Position numbers and translations under genes: made by a program. From positions 248,001-312,000 of the forward strand of contig NZ_BIME01000007.1 in the NCBI RefSeq assembly GCF_004000925.1: 64,000 bases of DNA, read 5' to 3'. Positions within the stretch are counted from its first letter, which is position 1, and the number at the start of each line of letters is the position of its first letter. This DNA is from Paenibacillus illinoisensis NBRC 15959. GTDB taxonomy: Bacteria; Bacillota; Bacilli; Paenibacillales; Paenibacillaceae. This document shows positions 1 to 10,902 of this stretch, piece by piece. The notes under the pieces were generated by a model. That model saw only the letters and a program-made list of their open reading frames with translations. It was not told where the DNA came from and searched no databases.

Positions 1-239
1 GTTGTACCCAGTTCCACGTTAGCTGAATTGTCTTCTTCCTCAGCTGCTCCGTCAGTCGACGTTTCCGTACTTTCAGTATCCTCAGTTTTGGCTGTATCCG
101 TGTCTGTAGCGGCTGCAGTTTCTGTTTTAGTCGTGTCTTCCGTTTGAGCGTTGTTATCTGCCTTGTCACCGCAAGCGGCTGCAACAAGCATCATCATGAT
201 GAGCATAGTGAATAAAGACGTTTTTTTTGTGATAGACAT
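1..239 (-). CDS. Secreted lipoprotein, N-terminal fragment (3' end outside window)
   Basis: Only the first 79 codons are present. The start is the ATG at 237-239, preceded by AGGAGG with a 5-base gap. The N-terminus is a classical lipoprotein signal: MSITKK, a hydrophobic stretch, then the lipobox LVAAAC with the acceptor Cys at residue 23. After this comes a linker of about 55 residues, very rich in Thr, Glu, Asp and Ala, typical of the spacer that tethers substrate-binding proteins of ABC importers to Gram-positive membranes. The functional domain is outside the window, so no substrate can be named. An ABC-transporter binding protein is the most likely identity, but this is inference from the leader and linker only. 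Confidence 0.8.
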   Translation of the reverse strand, partial: MSITKKTSLFTMLIMMMLVAAACGDKADNNAQTEDTTKTETAAATDTDTAKTEDTESTETSTDGAAEEEDNSANVELGT

Positions 240-326
240 AAAACCCTCCTGAAATAAATGTGTGTGTTCTCTCTCTGTAATGTTGCGTACTCCAAAATTG
301 TAGCACAAGTGTTCTTCTTGACCAGC

Positions 327-354
327 TATAGGAAACTATAGGGGTTCCACTATA
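327..354. promoter_or_regulatory. Imperfect inverted repeat between LuxR gene and lipoprotein gene
   Basis: TATAGGAAAC on the left faces GGTTCCACTATA on the right, an imperfect dyad with one extra base in the right arm. It covers the end of the LuxR-type gene and lies about 90 bases upstream of the lipoprotein start. It could be an operator for the neighbouring regulator or a weak terminator, but it lacks a T-run. The function is a guess. Confidence 0.25.
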
Positions 355-1111
355 AATAAGACAATCGGCTTGCAATTGAAACAGCTTCCGTGCTGGATTG
401 CACACCTAATTTGTTGAAGATCACTTTTTTGTGGTGATTCACGGTGCATTCCTTGATTTTTAATTTCAAAGCTATGGCCTTAACGGTTAACCCTTTTGAG
501 ATCATTTCAAGGATGGTTAACTGACGCTCAGTGAAATCCACAGAAGGCTTCTCGGTAGGAACGGATGACATCAGGCTCTGGTAGCTGTTCTGCATATGGG
601 CAGGAATGAGCTTGGCAATGGCGATTAATTCACTTTGCATATCTGCGTTAATGGTGGACACATCCAGATAACCGGAATGGTTGATTCCTACAGATAGAGG
701 CGTAGCGTAACAGTGCCATTGTTGAAAAAGCGGGCTCTCATGCTGCTCTGGCGGCAGCAATACCGGTTCGTTCTTTTCCATGGTGGCCGAGATGGCGTTG
801 ATTCCGCAGCTCTGTGCAGTGAAAACCATGCCTGGACGAATCGGTGACTGCTTCACTTCATCCTCCAGATCAGGGCTGTAATCCATGGCGAGCAGCACGC
901 CATCCGCATCCGTAAGCAGAAACAGATAGGTGCTGGACAGATTCTCTCGGATATCCGATAGACTGCGCTGGAAGGCACCGATCAGAAAATGATTGATTTT
1001 GCGCAATCTTTCCAGACTGGTCCTGGAAATATATTTAATATGAGCCATGCTCGATCTAGGTGCACTGATGTCAGACCAATGTTCCAGCAAGGCCGATGTA
1101 GTGACAGACAT
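350..1111 (-). CDS. GAF-domain LuxR-type transcriptional regulator
   Basis: A 253-residue protein. Residues 1-170 resemble the N-terminal GAF-like sensor of AcoR-type activators, with ADGVLLAMD and the GINAISATMEKNEPV motif near residues 70-115. Residues 190-253 form a LuxR/FixJ helix-turn-helix: FTERQLTILEMISKGLTVKAI followed by the recognition helix region ECTVNHHKKVIFNKLGV. No phospho-acceptor receiver domain is present, so the signal is probably a small ligand rather than a kinase. The start is well supported by AAGGAGG seven bases before the ATG. It lies 18 bases downstream of the SUFU-domain gene, probably co-transcribed with it, and reads towards the lipoprotein gene, a possible target. 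The ligand is unknown. Confidence 0.85.
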   Translation of the reverse strand: MSVTTSALLEHWSDISAPRSSMAHIKYISRTSLERLRKINHFLIGAFQRSLSDIRENLSSTYLFLLTDADGVLLAMDYSPDLEDEVKQSPIRPGMVFTAQSCGINAISATMEKNEPVLLPPEQHESPLFQQWHCYATPLSVGINHSGYLDVSTINADMQSELIAIAKLIPAHMQNSYQSLMSSVPTEKPSVDFTERQLTILEMISKGLTVKAIALKLKIKECTVNHHKKVIFNKLGVQSSTEAVSIASRLSYL

Positions 1112-1129
1112 GATACTACCTCCTTACAT

Positions 1130-2194
1130 TTAACCGATGGTTTCTACGACGCGACCTTCCTGGTCGGTAATTTCAGTTCGGACGATTTGGATAACCAATC
1201 CGGGAAGGGAAGGAATCTCGAATGTCATTTCCGAAGGTTTAAGATGAGCTGTTAGTTCGTTTACTGTCTGTTCATTCACGGTTACGGTGATTTTGGTTTC
1301 TTCTTCATGAAAATAAGCGTTTTCCCCGGCCTCGAAGGTGATATTTACACCTGAACCGACAAGTGATAACGGAGCACGCTTTGCAATACGGCTGCGCAGT
1401 ATTTTTCCAATCAGAACCGCTTGTTTGGCTCCCAGCTGGAGTTCGGCGGGCGTATTTTTTTGCAGCAATCTTTTGCGGGAAGGCGTCCAAGCCAGTTGTT
1501 GTATGAATAAAAATGCCGTGCTGGAGCCTTCAAGCTCAATTCCACGCTGAACAGCCTGCCCTACCGATGGAATATCCACATAGGAGTTGCGCATGAGATC
1601 CGTAACATACTTGGGCATAAATGCTTCGCATGCCTTGAGGAAGCCACGTGTGTTCCACGTCTGCATCGTTTCCATTTCACGTCCAGTAATCCCGACCATT
1701 TGAATGAACTCCACTGTACCATTAGGGGTGGACAGCTGATTCAGATCCGGGTCTTCAATAAAGGAAAGGGCGGTCAGCAAGGTATCAGAGCCCAGACAGA
1801 TCGGTCCATTGGCATCCAGGTAGTCGCCTGGGCGAAATACGTTACCGCTATTGAAGACATACCGCCCCATATTCTGTAACAAGTTCAGGGCCCAAGCTGG
1901 AGGTTCAGTCTCATCCTCTGTTCGGGTAAGCCGAAAGGTCAGTTCGAATCCATATCCACTGTGCTCTGGATCATTGGTTTCTTTGTCATATAGTTCGGAG
2001 AATCCGTACGTTACAAAATGCCAATGAGGCGTTGGGTGTTCCACTTTATAGGCACTGATTCCATCCAGAGGGTCAGGTCCTCCGAGCGCATAAGGGATGG
2101 CTGTGCCATAATGTTTGGGTTCCTGCTCCCCATAAAGTTCGTTAAATGCTGTATCAATGGCATCCCAGCCGGCTGTGCTTGCTTCATCAGTCAT
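1130..2194 (-). CDS. Suppressor-of-fused (SUFU) domain protein
   Basis: A 354-residue cytoplasmic protein. The start at 2194 (MTDEASTAGWDAID) is chosen over an upstream in-frame start because AAGGAGG lies directly before it. The N-terminal 180 residues carry the hallmarks of bacterial SUFU domains: LGGPDPLDGISAY, then HWHFVTYGFSELY, then GYGFELTFRLTR, then NLLQNMGRYVF. The C-terminal part is a beta-rich extension without an obvious motif. Bacterial SUFU proteins are recurrent immunity proteins of polymorphic-toxin systems, but many are solitary genes with no known role. No toxin gene is adjacent here; the downstream neighbour is a LuxR regulator 18 bases away, suggesting a two-gene operon. 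Confidence 0.88.
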   Translation of the reverse strand: MTDEASTAGWDAIDTAFNELYGEQEPKHYGTAIPYALGGPDPLDGISAYKVEHPTPHWHFVTYGFSELYDKETNDPEHSGYGFELTFRLTRTEDETEPPAWALNLLQNMGRYVFNSGNVFRPGDYLDANGPICLGSDTLLTALSFIEDPDLNQLSTPNGTVEFIQMVGITGREMETMQTWNTRGFLKACEAFMPKYVTDLMRNSYVDIPSVGQAVQRGIELEGSSTAFLFIQQLAWTPSRKRLLQKNTPAELQLGAKQAVLIGKILRSRIAKRAPLSLVGSGVNITFEAGENAYFHEEETKITVTVNEQTVNELTAHLKPSEMTFEIPSLPGLVIQIVRTEITDQEGRVVETIG

Positions 2195-2343
2195 GATGGG
2201 TTCCTCCTTCAGGTGTTCAATCTCCCAAAAAAACATGTAAAATTAAGTTTACCTGTCTCAGTTATCGTTTCAAGCGGCTTAAGGCTGAATTATGTCAGAT
2301 AGGACTTCGGGGTATCAAATCGCATTTCAGGGAGGTAATTTAC

Positions 2344-2637
2344 ATGAGTATGAAAGATATATTTCTTGCTGAATTCAATCAGGAGAATTGGGACTCATTT
2401 GTTATGTGCTTTGCTGATCGCTTTTTGCAGGTCGATCCAAAACTGGTGGAAAGCGCGAAACAAAAGGGGATTCCGGCAGATATATGTCAGGTACTTTTAT
2501 GCGAAATGGGGGAGTATGCACTGGAAGGGATGAGCAAAAAGGTGCCTGCTCTAGGCGACCAAAGTCCTGCAAGCTATCTGGGTCATACAGACGGCACAAA
2601 TGCATTAAGAGCAGCCATTATGCGCATGCCGCGTTGA
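2344..2637 (+). CDS. Small hypothetical protein (97 aa)
   Basis: A 97-residue soluble protein with a convincing GGGAGG ribosome-binding site eight bases before the ATG. It is probably helical and has no signal peptide or membrane segment. The C-terminal third (GDQSPASYLGHTDGTNALRAAI) distantly recalls the toxin-binding tail of MbcA/ParS/Xre antitoxins, but the helix-turn-helix expected in that family is not evident and no RES-type toxin gene follows, so I do not assign it. It stands alone between the divergent SUFU/LuxR operon and the beta-glucoside locus. Confidence 0.6.
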   Translation: MSMKDIFLAEFNQENWDSFVMCFADRFLQVDPKLVESAKQKGIPADICQVLLCEMGEYALEGMSKKVPALGDQSPASYLGHTDGTNALRAAIMRMPR

Positions 2638-2748
2638 AGTTCTTCTATATAAAATGGGTGTCACGTGGTGAAGTTGATTTTCAAATATAGATATGTTACG
2701 CTTACATCACGAGAGAAAAACAACCAAATAATCAATACATCGTTTGAT

Positions 2749-2777
2749 GGATTGTTACTGCGAAGACAGGCAAAACC
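2749..2777 (+). promoter_or_regulatory. LicT/BglG-type RAT site 1 (before GH1 genes)
   Basis: GGATTGTTACTG, a short variable loop, then GGCAAAACC: a full match in layout to the 29-nt ribonucleic antiterminator bound by BglG/LicT proteins. Its 3' end overlaps the left arm of the following terminator, so folding of the RAT hairpin excludes the terminator. It controls the two phospho-beta-glucosidase genes downstream. I could not find a clear sigma-A promoter just before it. Confidence 0.92.
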
Positions 2778-2840
2778 TAAACTGATGGTGAAATGAAAGC
2801 TCCTTTTTTGGGCGCTATTTTACCTTGAGTTTAGGTTTTT
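2773..2840 (+). terminator. Conditional terminator overlapping RAT 1
   Basis: AAACCTAAACT at 2773-2783 pairs with AGTTTAGGTTT at 2828-2838, followed by a T-rich run. The inner segment also pairs (GGTGAAAT with ATTTTACC). It sits in the untranslated leader of the GH1 genes, so it works as an attenuator. Confidence 0.88.
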
Positions 2841-2962
2841 CTTGTTTTCTGGCCTCTTTTGGGTCCATGGATCAGGAACAACCTCAATTGGATCTACTGA
2901 TTACCGTGTTGGTTTGCTCGAAATAGGACATTCTATCTTTCTGACTTGTCATTACAAAATAA

Positions 2963-4444
<1,482 letters not shown>

Positions 4445-4475
4445 TTACAGGTTCGGATAGCTTGAACGCTTCTGA

Positions 4476-5939
<1,464 letters not shown>

Positions 5940-5993
5940 TAGTGGTTCAAAAGGCATGGTTGACAAGCATCTTCTCATGTCATAATTAGTCAC

Positions 5994-6007
5994 ATTAACC
6001 GCTTTCA
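5994..6007 (-). promoter_or_regulatory. Possible cre (CcpA) site upstream of licT
   Basis: On the minus strand this reads TGAAAGCGGTTAAT, matching the cre core TGWAANCGNT but not the final CA. It lies nine bases upstream of the predicted -35 element of the licT promoter, a usual place for catabolite control. It is a 12 of 14 match, so only a moderate candidate. Confidence 0.4.
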
Positions 6008-6015
6008 CAAAAACA

Positions 6016-6044
6016 TTGTCATATAGATATTTATATGGTAAGAT
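6016..6044 (+). promoter_or_regulatory. Sigma-A-type promoter of licT
   Basis: TTGTCA (6016-6021), a 17-base spacer, then TAAGAT (6039-6044). Transcription would begin near 6051, about 17 bases before RAT 2, which is the expected arrangement. Confidence 0.6.
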
Positions 6045-6067
6045 GGGCCTAAGGCTAATGAATAACT

Positions 6068-6096
6068 GGATTGTTACTGTTCAATCAGGCAAAACC
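6068..6096 (+). promoter_or_regulatory. LicT/BglG-type RAT site 2 (before licT)
   Basis: GGATTGTTACTG, variable loop, CAGGCAAAACC: a complete 29-nt RAT. It overlaps the left arm of a terminator in the licT leader, implying that LicT stimulates its own synthesis. Confidence 0.92.
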
Positions 6097-6138
6097 AGAA
6101 GCAGGGCATCTTTCGTGACCTGCTTTGGTTTTGCCTTT
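6089..6138 (+). terminator. Conditional terminator overlapping RAT 2
   Basis: GCAAAACCAGAAGCAGG pairs with CCTGCTTTGGTTTTGC, then a short T-rich tail. It lies 34 bases before the licT start, so it is an attenuator rather than an operon end. Confidence 0.88.
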
Positions 6139-6171
6139 TACTACTTTGACGGTGCAAGGTGATGTGAAGAA

Positions 6172-7023
6172 ATGAAAATTGAGAAGGTGCTCAACAACAA
6201 CGTAGTTACCGTGATTGATTCGGGCGGAAACGAACTGGTCGTCATGGGGCGGGGAATTGCCTTCAAAAAACATGCTGGTGAATCGATCGACGAAAGTCTT
6301 GTCGAAAAAATATTCTCATTGGAAAGCAAGGAAGTATCGCAGAAACTGAAAACGCTTCTGTCCGATATTCCAGTTGAATATGTTGAATGCTCGGATGAAA
6401 TTATTCGTTATGCGGAGACGGTGTTAGGTGAGAAGTTACATGAGAGCATCTATATTTCACTAACGGATCATATTCATTTTGCCATTGATCGACATCGTCA
6501 AGGATTGCAGATCCGTAACGCACTGTTCTGGGAGATCAAGCGCATGTACCGCAAGGAATATGCCATTGGACTAAAGGCACTTCAGATTATTGAAGAAACG
6601 CTGGGTGTACTGCTTCCCGAAGACGAATGCGCATTCATCGCCATGCATCTGGTCAATGCCCAGATGAACGGCGAGATGAGAGAAACCATCAGTATTACGA
6701 ATATTGTCAAGGACATACTCAACATTGTAAGGCGCAGTTTTGTCATTGAACTGGATGAGGATTCGCTGAGCTATTATCGCTTCTTAACCCATCTGAAGTT
6801 TTTTGCTCAACGTGTGCTGCAAGGTACAGCCATTGAAGACAAGGAAGAAGATAATCCGCTTCATGATCTGGTGAGTAAGCAATACCCTGAAGCATATGCT
6901 TGTGCAGTCAAGATTAATGATTATACGCGGAAGATCTATAATCGGGTCTTGTCCAAGGAAGAAATACTGTATCTGACGATTCACATTGAGCGTGTTGTAA
7001 GAAATGAACAACCAATTGAATAA
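6172..7023 (+). CDS. licT: LicT/BglG-family transcription antiterminator
   Basis: A 283-residue RNA-binding regulator. Residues 1-55 are the CAT domain that binds RAT hairpins (MKIEKVLNNNVV, ELVVMGRGIAF). PRD1 spans about 65-170 and PRD2 about 171-283. All four phosphorylatable histidines are present: His100, His159, His207 and His271. Known behaviour in the family: with substrate absent, the cognate EII phosphorylates PRD1 and blocks the protein; HPr phosphorylates PRD2 and activates it when preferred sugars are scarce. It lies between two RATs and just before its cognate-looking permease, and is the only antiterminator of this family in the window. It should therefore act on RATs 1-3 and plausibly on RAT 4 at 36 kb. 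Confidence 0.95.
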   Translation: MKIEKVLNNNVVTVIDSGGNELVVMGRGIAFKKHAGESIDESLVEKIFSLESKEVSQKLKTLLSDIPVEYVECSDEIIRYAETVLGEKLHESIYISLTDHIHFAIDRHRQGLQIRNALFWEIKRMYRKEYAIGLKALQIIEETLGVLLPEDECAFIAMHLVNAQMNGEMRETISITNIVKDILNIVRRSFVIELDEDSLSYYRFLTHLKFFAQRVLQGTAIEDKEEDNPLHDLVSKQYPEAYACAVKINDYTRKIYNRVLSKEEILYLTIHIERVVRNEQPIE

Positions 7024-7028
7024 TTTTA

Positions 7029-7056
7029 GGATTGTTACTGCTAAAAAGGCAAAACC
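7029..7056 (+). promoter_or_regulatory. LicT/BglG-type RAT site 3 (between licT and bglP)
   Basis: GGATTGTTACTG, loop, AAGGCAAAACC, one base shorter than the other three RATs in the window. It begins six bases after the licT stop codon, so it acts on read-through transcripts into the permease gene and gives that gene a second check. Confidence 0.9.
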
Positions 7057-7119
7057 TAAACGTTGAATAATGATAAGCTGAAACTGCTTTGTCATTATTC
7101 AGTGTTTAGGTTTTTTTTT
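7051..7119 (+). terminator. Conditional terminator overlapping RAT 3
   Basis: AAAACCTAAAC at 7051-7061 pairs with GTTTAGGTTTT, followed by an uninterrupted T-run. An inner GAATAATGA/TCATTATTC stem extends the hairpin. The next gene starts 33 bases later. Confidence 0.9.
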
Positions 7120-7152
7120 AACCTTCATTACACATTAAAGGAGCAAAATACA

Positions 7153-9069
7153 ATGGATAAACAACAATTGTCCAAAGATATTCTGAAGTTGGTCGGTGGA
7201 GAAGAAAACATTGATCAAGTCACGCACTGTATGACAAGACTCAGATTTAATCTCAATGACAATGGCAAAGCTGACAAAGCGACGCTTAAAAATACACCTG
7301 GCGTTATGGGTGTTATGGAGAATGGTGGTCAATTTCAGGTCATTATCGGAAACGACGTGCCTGTGGTGTACAACGCGCTGGTAGGAAACATGTCCAAATC
7401 TCCTGATGCGAAACCAGCTGCTGCTGCAACAGGCGGCAAAAAGAAAAATTCGCTGAGTGCCGTATTTGACTTTATTTCAGGTGTGTTCACTCCAATCCTT
7501 CCAGCCATCACTGGCGCGGGTATGATCAAAGGGATCGTGGCCTTGCTGCTTACCTTTGGATGGATTGATGCAACAAGTTCAACATACATCATCTTGTCCG
7601 CAATTGGTGATGGTGCGTTCTACTTCCTGCCAATCATTCTCGGGATTAGTACAGCACGTAAACTCGGGAGCAATATGTACATTGGTGCGGCCATTGGTGC
7701 ATCGGTTATGCATCCAACCATTACCGCTTTGTTAGCACCGGGTGAGAATGTATCTTTCATCGGTTTGCCGGTTGTAGCTGCAACCTATGCATCTTCGGTT
7801 ATTCCGATTTTGATTGCAGTCTGGCTGGCATCTTATGTAGAAAAAGCTATCGACAAGGTTACACATGCTTCTCTTAAATTGATTGTTGTACCTACAGTTA
7901 CACTGCTTATCATTGTTCCTGTTATGATGATCGCCGTAGGACCACTAGGGGTTATCATTGGTAACGGCTTGACAGACGGTATTAACTGGTTGTTTAATAA
8001 TGCTGGTTTGTTTGCAGGATTGCTTGTTGGTGGAGCGTTCTCACTCTTGATTATTACAGGAATGCACTATGCGCTCGTTCCAATCATGATCGGTTCCATT
8101 GCAACATTGGGATACGATTACTTGATTCCGCTCATGATGGTTGCTAACTTTGCACAAGCAGGTAGTGCTCTAGGTGTTTCTCTGAAATCCAAAAACAAAC
8201 AAATCAAGTCCTTGTCTGCATCGACTGGTGTTACCGCACTTATGGGTATTACAGAACCAGCTATGTACGGGGTCAATATGCGATTCAAAAAACCGTTTGT
8301 GGCAGCACTGATTGGTGCGGCAATTAGCGGAGCGTTCATTAGCTTCTTCCAAACTAAAGCCTATGTTATGGGTGGTCTGGCAGGTCTTTCAGGAATTCCA
8401 ATGATCATCGGTCCGACATTTGTATATGCTCTGATCGGAATAGTCATTGCGGTTGTAGCTTCAGCAATTCTGACCTACATTCTCGGATTCGAAGATGTTC
8501 CAGAAGCGGTTCCAGCAGCAACGACTACAGCTTCAGCTGAGCCTGTTACACCAGTTGCAGCTGATGTAAACAGTTCCGCTTCCGCAGTATCTGCGGTTGA
8601 AGAAGAAAAAGCCCAGGATCAAGAAGTATTCAGCCCGATGACAGGGGAAGTAAAACCGCTGAGCGAAGTACCGGACCCTGCATTCTCTGAAGAAATTATG
8701 GGTAAAGGATTTGCAATTCAGCCGACCGAAGGTCGTGTGGTTTCCCCGATTAACGGAACGGTGTTCTCTTTGTCGAAGAGTGGACATGCCATTGGTCTGG
8801 TCAGCGACAACGGTGCAGAGATGCTGATCCACATCGGAATTGATACAGTGAAGCTGAAAGGCCAATTCTTCTCGCCTAAGGTTCAGGCGGGTGCAAAAGT
8901 TGCTGTGGGTGATGTATTGATGGAATTTGACCGTGAAGAAATCGAAAAAGCGGGTTATACAACCATTACACCAGTCATCATCACAAACATGCATCAATAT
9001 GAGTCGATTGTATCTGCAGGTCGTACTGCAATTAAAGAGCAAGAGCTGCTCTATACAGCCAAAGCCTAA
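7153..9069 (+). CDS. bglP: Beta-glucoside PTS permease, EIIBCA
   Basis: A 638-residue membrane transporter that imports and phosphorylates beta-glucosides. The ATG at 7153 follows AAAGGAG; an upstream in-frame start lies inside the terminator and is rejected. EIIB occupies about 1-85, with phosphorylatable Cys26 in VTHCMTRLRF. EIIC occupies about 105-460, with GMHYALVPIM and the GITEPAMYGVNMRFKKPF loop. A Ala/Thr/Glu-rich linker (465-510) precedes EIIA at about 515-635, whose active-site histidines are in GHAIG and MLIHIGIDT. The product feeds the two GH1 enzymes upstream. In this family the same EII also phosphorylates and inhibits the neighbouring LicT. Confidence 0.95.
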   Translation: MDKQQLSKDILKLVGGEENIDQVTHCMTRLRFNLNDNGKADKATLKNTPGVMGVMENGGQFQVIIGNDVPVVYNALVGNMSKSPDAKPAAAATGGKKKNSLSAVFDFISGVFTPILPAITGAGMIKGIVALLLTFGWIDATSSTYIILSAIGDGAFYFLPIILGISTARKLGSNMYIGAAIGASVMHPTITALLAPGENVSFIGLPVVAATYASSVIPILIAVWLASYVEKAIDKVTHASLKLIVVPTVTLLIIVPVMMIAVGPLGVIIGNGLTDGINWLFNNAGLFAGLLVGGAFSLLIITGMHYALVPIMIGSIATLGYDYLIPLMMVANFAQAGSALGVSLKSKNKQIKSLSASTGVTALMGITEPAMYGVNMRFKKPFVAALIGAAISGAFISFFQTKAYVMGGLAGLSGIPMIIGPTFVYALIGIVIAVVASAILTYILGFEDVPEAVPAATTTASAEPVTPVAADVNSSASAVSAVEEEKAQDQEVFSPMTGEVKPLSEVPDPAFSEEIMGKGFAIQPTEGRVVSPINGTVFSLSKSGHAIGLVSDNGAEMLIHIGIDTVKLKGQFFSPKVQAGAKVAVGDVLMEFDREEIEKAGYTTITPVIITNMHQYESIVSAGRTAIKEQELLYTAKA

Positions 9070-9078
9070 TCCATAAGA

Positions 9079-9125
9079 AACAGCAGAGTTTCCAAACGTA
9101 CTGGAGACCCTGCTGTTTTTTTGTT
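9079..9125 (+). terminator. Rho-independent terminator after bglP
   Basis: AACAGCAGAGTTTCC pairs with GGAGACCCTGCTGTT, followed by a T-run, ten bases after the bglP stop codon. Confidence 0.88.
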
Positions 9126-9205
9126 TTATAGCTACGCTAATCGTTGTATGTCACTGCAGCTGAATATACGTTGCTTCCAGAAACAACACCTCATCCGTTA
9201 TGTAC

Positions 9206-10087
9206 CTATGGGAGCATCTCCCGAACCAACTGCACGAATTGCTGGGCCGGCTTGGACAGATAACGATGGTGCAGCCAGACGAGCGCTGAACCCACGGTGG
9301 AGTTTGGATCAAGGATCCGATATACATGGAATGATTGTTCGTGATGAAGCTGCAGCACAGTGCCAGGCACGATGGAGTTCGCGAATCCGAGCCGGACCAG
9401 CTCTAGCAGCATGGCCACATCTGAGCATTCACCCATAATTGAAGGCTTCACCTGATGTTCACGAAACTTCTCGAGAATCAGTTCAAACATGCCGAGTCCC
9501 TCTGTACTGGGAAGCAGGAGTGGAACTTCTGCCAACTGATCAAAATAAGTTCCATGTTCCTCCTTGGTCTCCAGGGGCTCCGAGGATATGTAGTAGAGCG
9601 GCTCCTGCGGCAGATGCAGCACTTCATAGTGTTTGGTTTTTACCGGCATACGTACGCAGGCAAGTTCAATCAGACCATCATCCAGCATGCTGCATAGTTG
9701 AGCGGATTCATTCTGCTGAATTTTATAGGTTACTTGAGGATGGCTTGTGCGAAACTGCTGGAGCGCCTTCGGGATCAGACTATCGGAAATGGTGTTCATG
9801 CCCAGGGATAGCTTGCCCCGGATGCCGTAACGGAAGCTCTGCATTTCCATAACGGCTTCCTCCATGTATTTGGTCATCGTGACGGCATAATCATAGAAGC
9901 TGCGGCCTGCTTGCGTTAATTCCATCAAGCGTCCCTTGCGTTCAAATAAGGCTACGCCAAGCTCTTCTTCCATCAGTTTTAATTGCTGGCTGAGTGGAGG
10001 CTGAGCCATGTGCAGTCTTCGAGCAGCTGCTGTAATTTGTTTCTCTTCGGCAATGGCAATAAAGTAGCGACATTGTTTGATATCCAC
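9206..10087 (-). CDS. LysR-family transcriptional regulator
   Basis: A 293-residue regulator starting with GTG, eight bases after GAGGGTG. The winged helix-turn-helix occupies residues 1-60 (ITAAARRLHMAQPPLSQQLKLMEEELG). A substrate-binding-like effector domain extends from about 90 to 290. The effector is unknown. It is divergently oriented from the ankyrin/NCS2-permease pair across 180 bases; LysR proteins often control a divergent neighbour, so the permease pair is a candidate target. That intergenic stretch is AT-rich and contains no strong dyad that I could recognise. Confidence 0.9.
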   Translation of the reverse strand: MDIKQCRYFIAIAEEKQITAAARRLHMAQPPLSQQLKLMEEELGVALFERKGRLMELTQAGRSFYDYAVTMTKYMEEAVMEMQSFRYGIRGKLSLGMNTISDSLIPKALQQFRTSHPQVTYKIQQNESAQLCSMLDDGLIELACVRMPVKTKHYEVLHLPQEPLYYISSEPLETKEEHGTYFDQLAEVPLLLPSTEGLGMFELILEKFREHQVKPSIMGECSDVAMLLELVRLGFANSIVPGTVLQLHHEQSFHVYRILDPNSTVGSALVWLHHRYLSKPAQQFVQLVREMLP

Positions 10088-10267
10088 TTGTTTTCACCCT
10101 CGTTGCAAGTATATGTATTTCGTATAGTTAGCCAACAAAACATGTATTTTTAATATACTATCCTCCTATGGTACCATACATTAGATTTACGCACCTAAAT
10201 AGCAAGATTCGATCTCCATAGGAACGCTGATCCACAAGGTTAACAAACGAATTGGAGGATGAACGCA

Positions 10268-10852
10268 TTGGTTAAAACGATACATGCCGCTGCTGAAGCT
10301 GGACATACAGATGAGGTAATCCGGTTTATTACACAAGGTGACGGACTGAATGAACGGGATGCGCTTGGGAGAACTCCGCTAATGGCTGCAGTGCATGGCA
10401 ACAAGGTACAGACCGTTAGCATGTTGATTGATGCCGGAGCGGATATTAACATTCAGGATAATCGATTGGATAATCCATTGTTATATGCCAGTGCTGAGGG
10501 CCTCAAGGAAATTGTTGAAATGGCCATCGCGGCTGGGGCAGATACAAGATTAACGAATCGCTTTGGCGGAACCGCACTTATCCCTGCAGCAGACAGAGGC
10601 CATGTGAACATTGTGGAATTCCTGCTGACTTGTTCGGATGTGGATGTGAACCATGTCAACAATCTGGGCTGGACAGCTCTGCTGGAGGCCGTCATTCTGG
10701 GAGACGGTGGACCCCGGCATCAGCAGATCGTGGCATTGCTTCTGCAATATGGTGCCGATAGAGAGATCGCCGATCGGGATGGCGTTACCCCGCTAGCTCA
10801 TGCCAGACGCAACCGTTATACCGAAATGGAACGGATGCTATCGAATAGCTGA
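10268..10852 (+). CDS. Ankyrin-repeat protein
   Basis: A soluble protein of about 194 residues, made almost entirely of ankyrin repeats: GRTPLMAAVHGNKVQTVSMLIDAGADIN, then similar units ending at the C-terminus. The ATG at 10259 overlaps the GGAGG and cannot use it; the in-frame TTG at 10268 has the proper nine-base spacing and is preferred. Ankyrin proteins mediate protein-protein contact; the partner is unknown. A gap of only 50 bases to the NCS2 permease suggests co-transcription. Single ankyrin proteins are also frequent immunity proteins in polymorphic-toxin loci, but no toxin is next to it. Confidence 0.85.
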   Translation: MVKTIHAAAEAGHTDEVIRFITQGDGLNERDALGRTPLMAAVHGNKVQTVSMLIDAGADINIQDNRLDNPLLYASAEGLKEIVEMAIAAGADTRLTNRFGGTALIPAADRGHVNIVEFLLTCSDVDVNHVNNLGWTALLEAVILGDGGPRHQQIVALLLQYGADREIADRDGVTPLAHARRNRYTEMERMLSNS

Positions 10853-10902
10853 ATGAAGGTGCCTATTTCCATATTGAGGCACGAAAGGACACGAATGAAA
10901 TC

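Noticed and set aside
2694..2706. cre-like TGTTACGCTTACA upstream of RAT 1
   Set aside because: One base shorter than a cre site and with mismatches in the second half; kept only as a weak possibility because a promoter could not be located here.
9121..9852. Plus-strand open frames after bglP
   Set aside because: They overlap the LysR gene on the other strand, carry no recognisable domain and start beyond the bglP terminator without a promoter.
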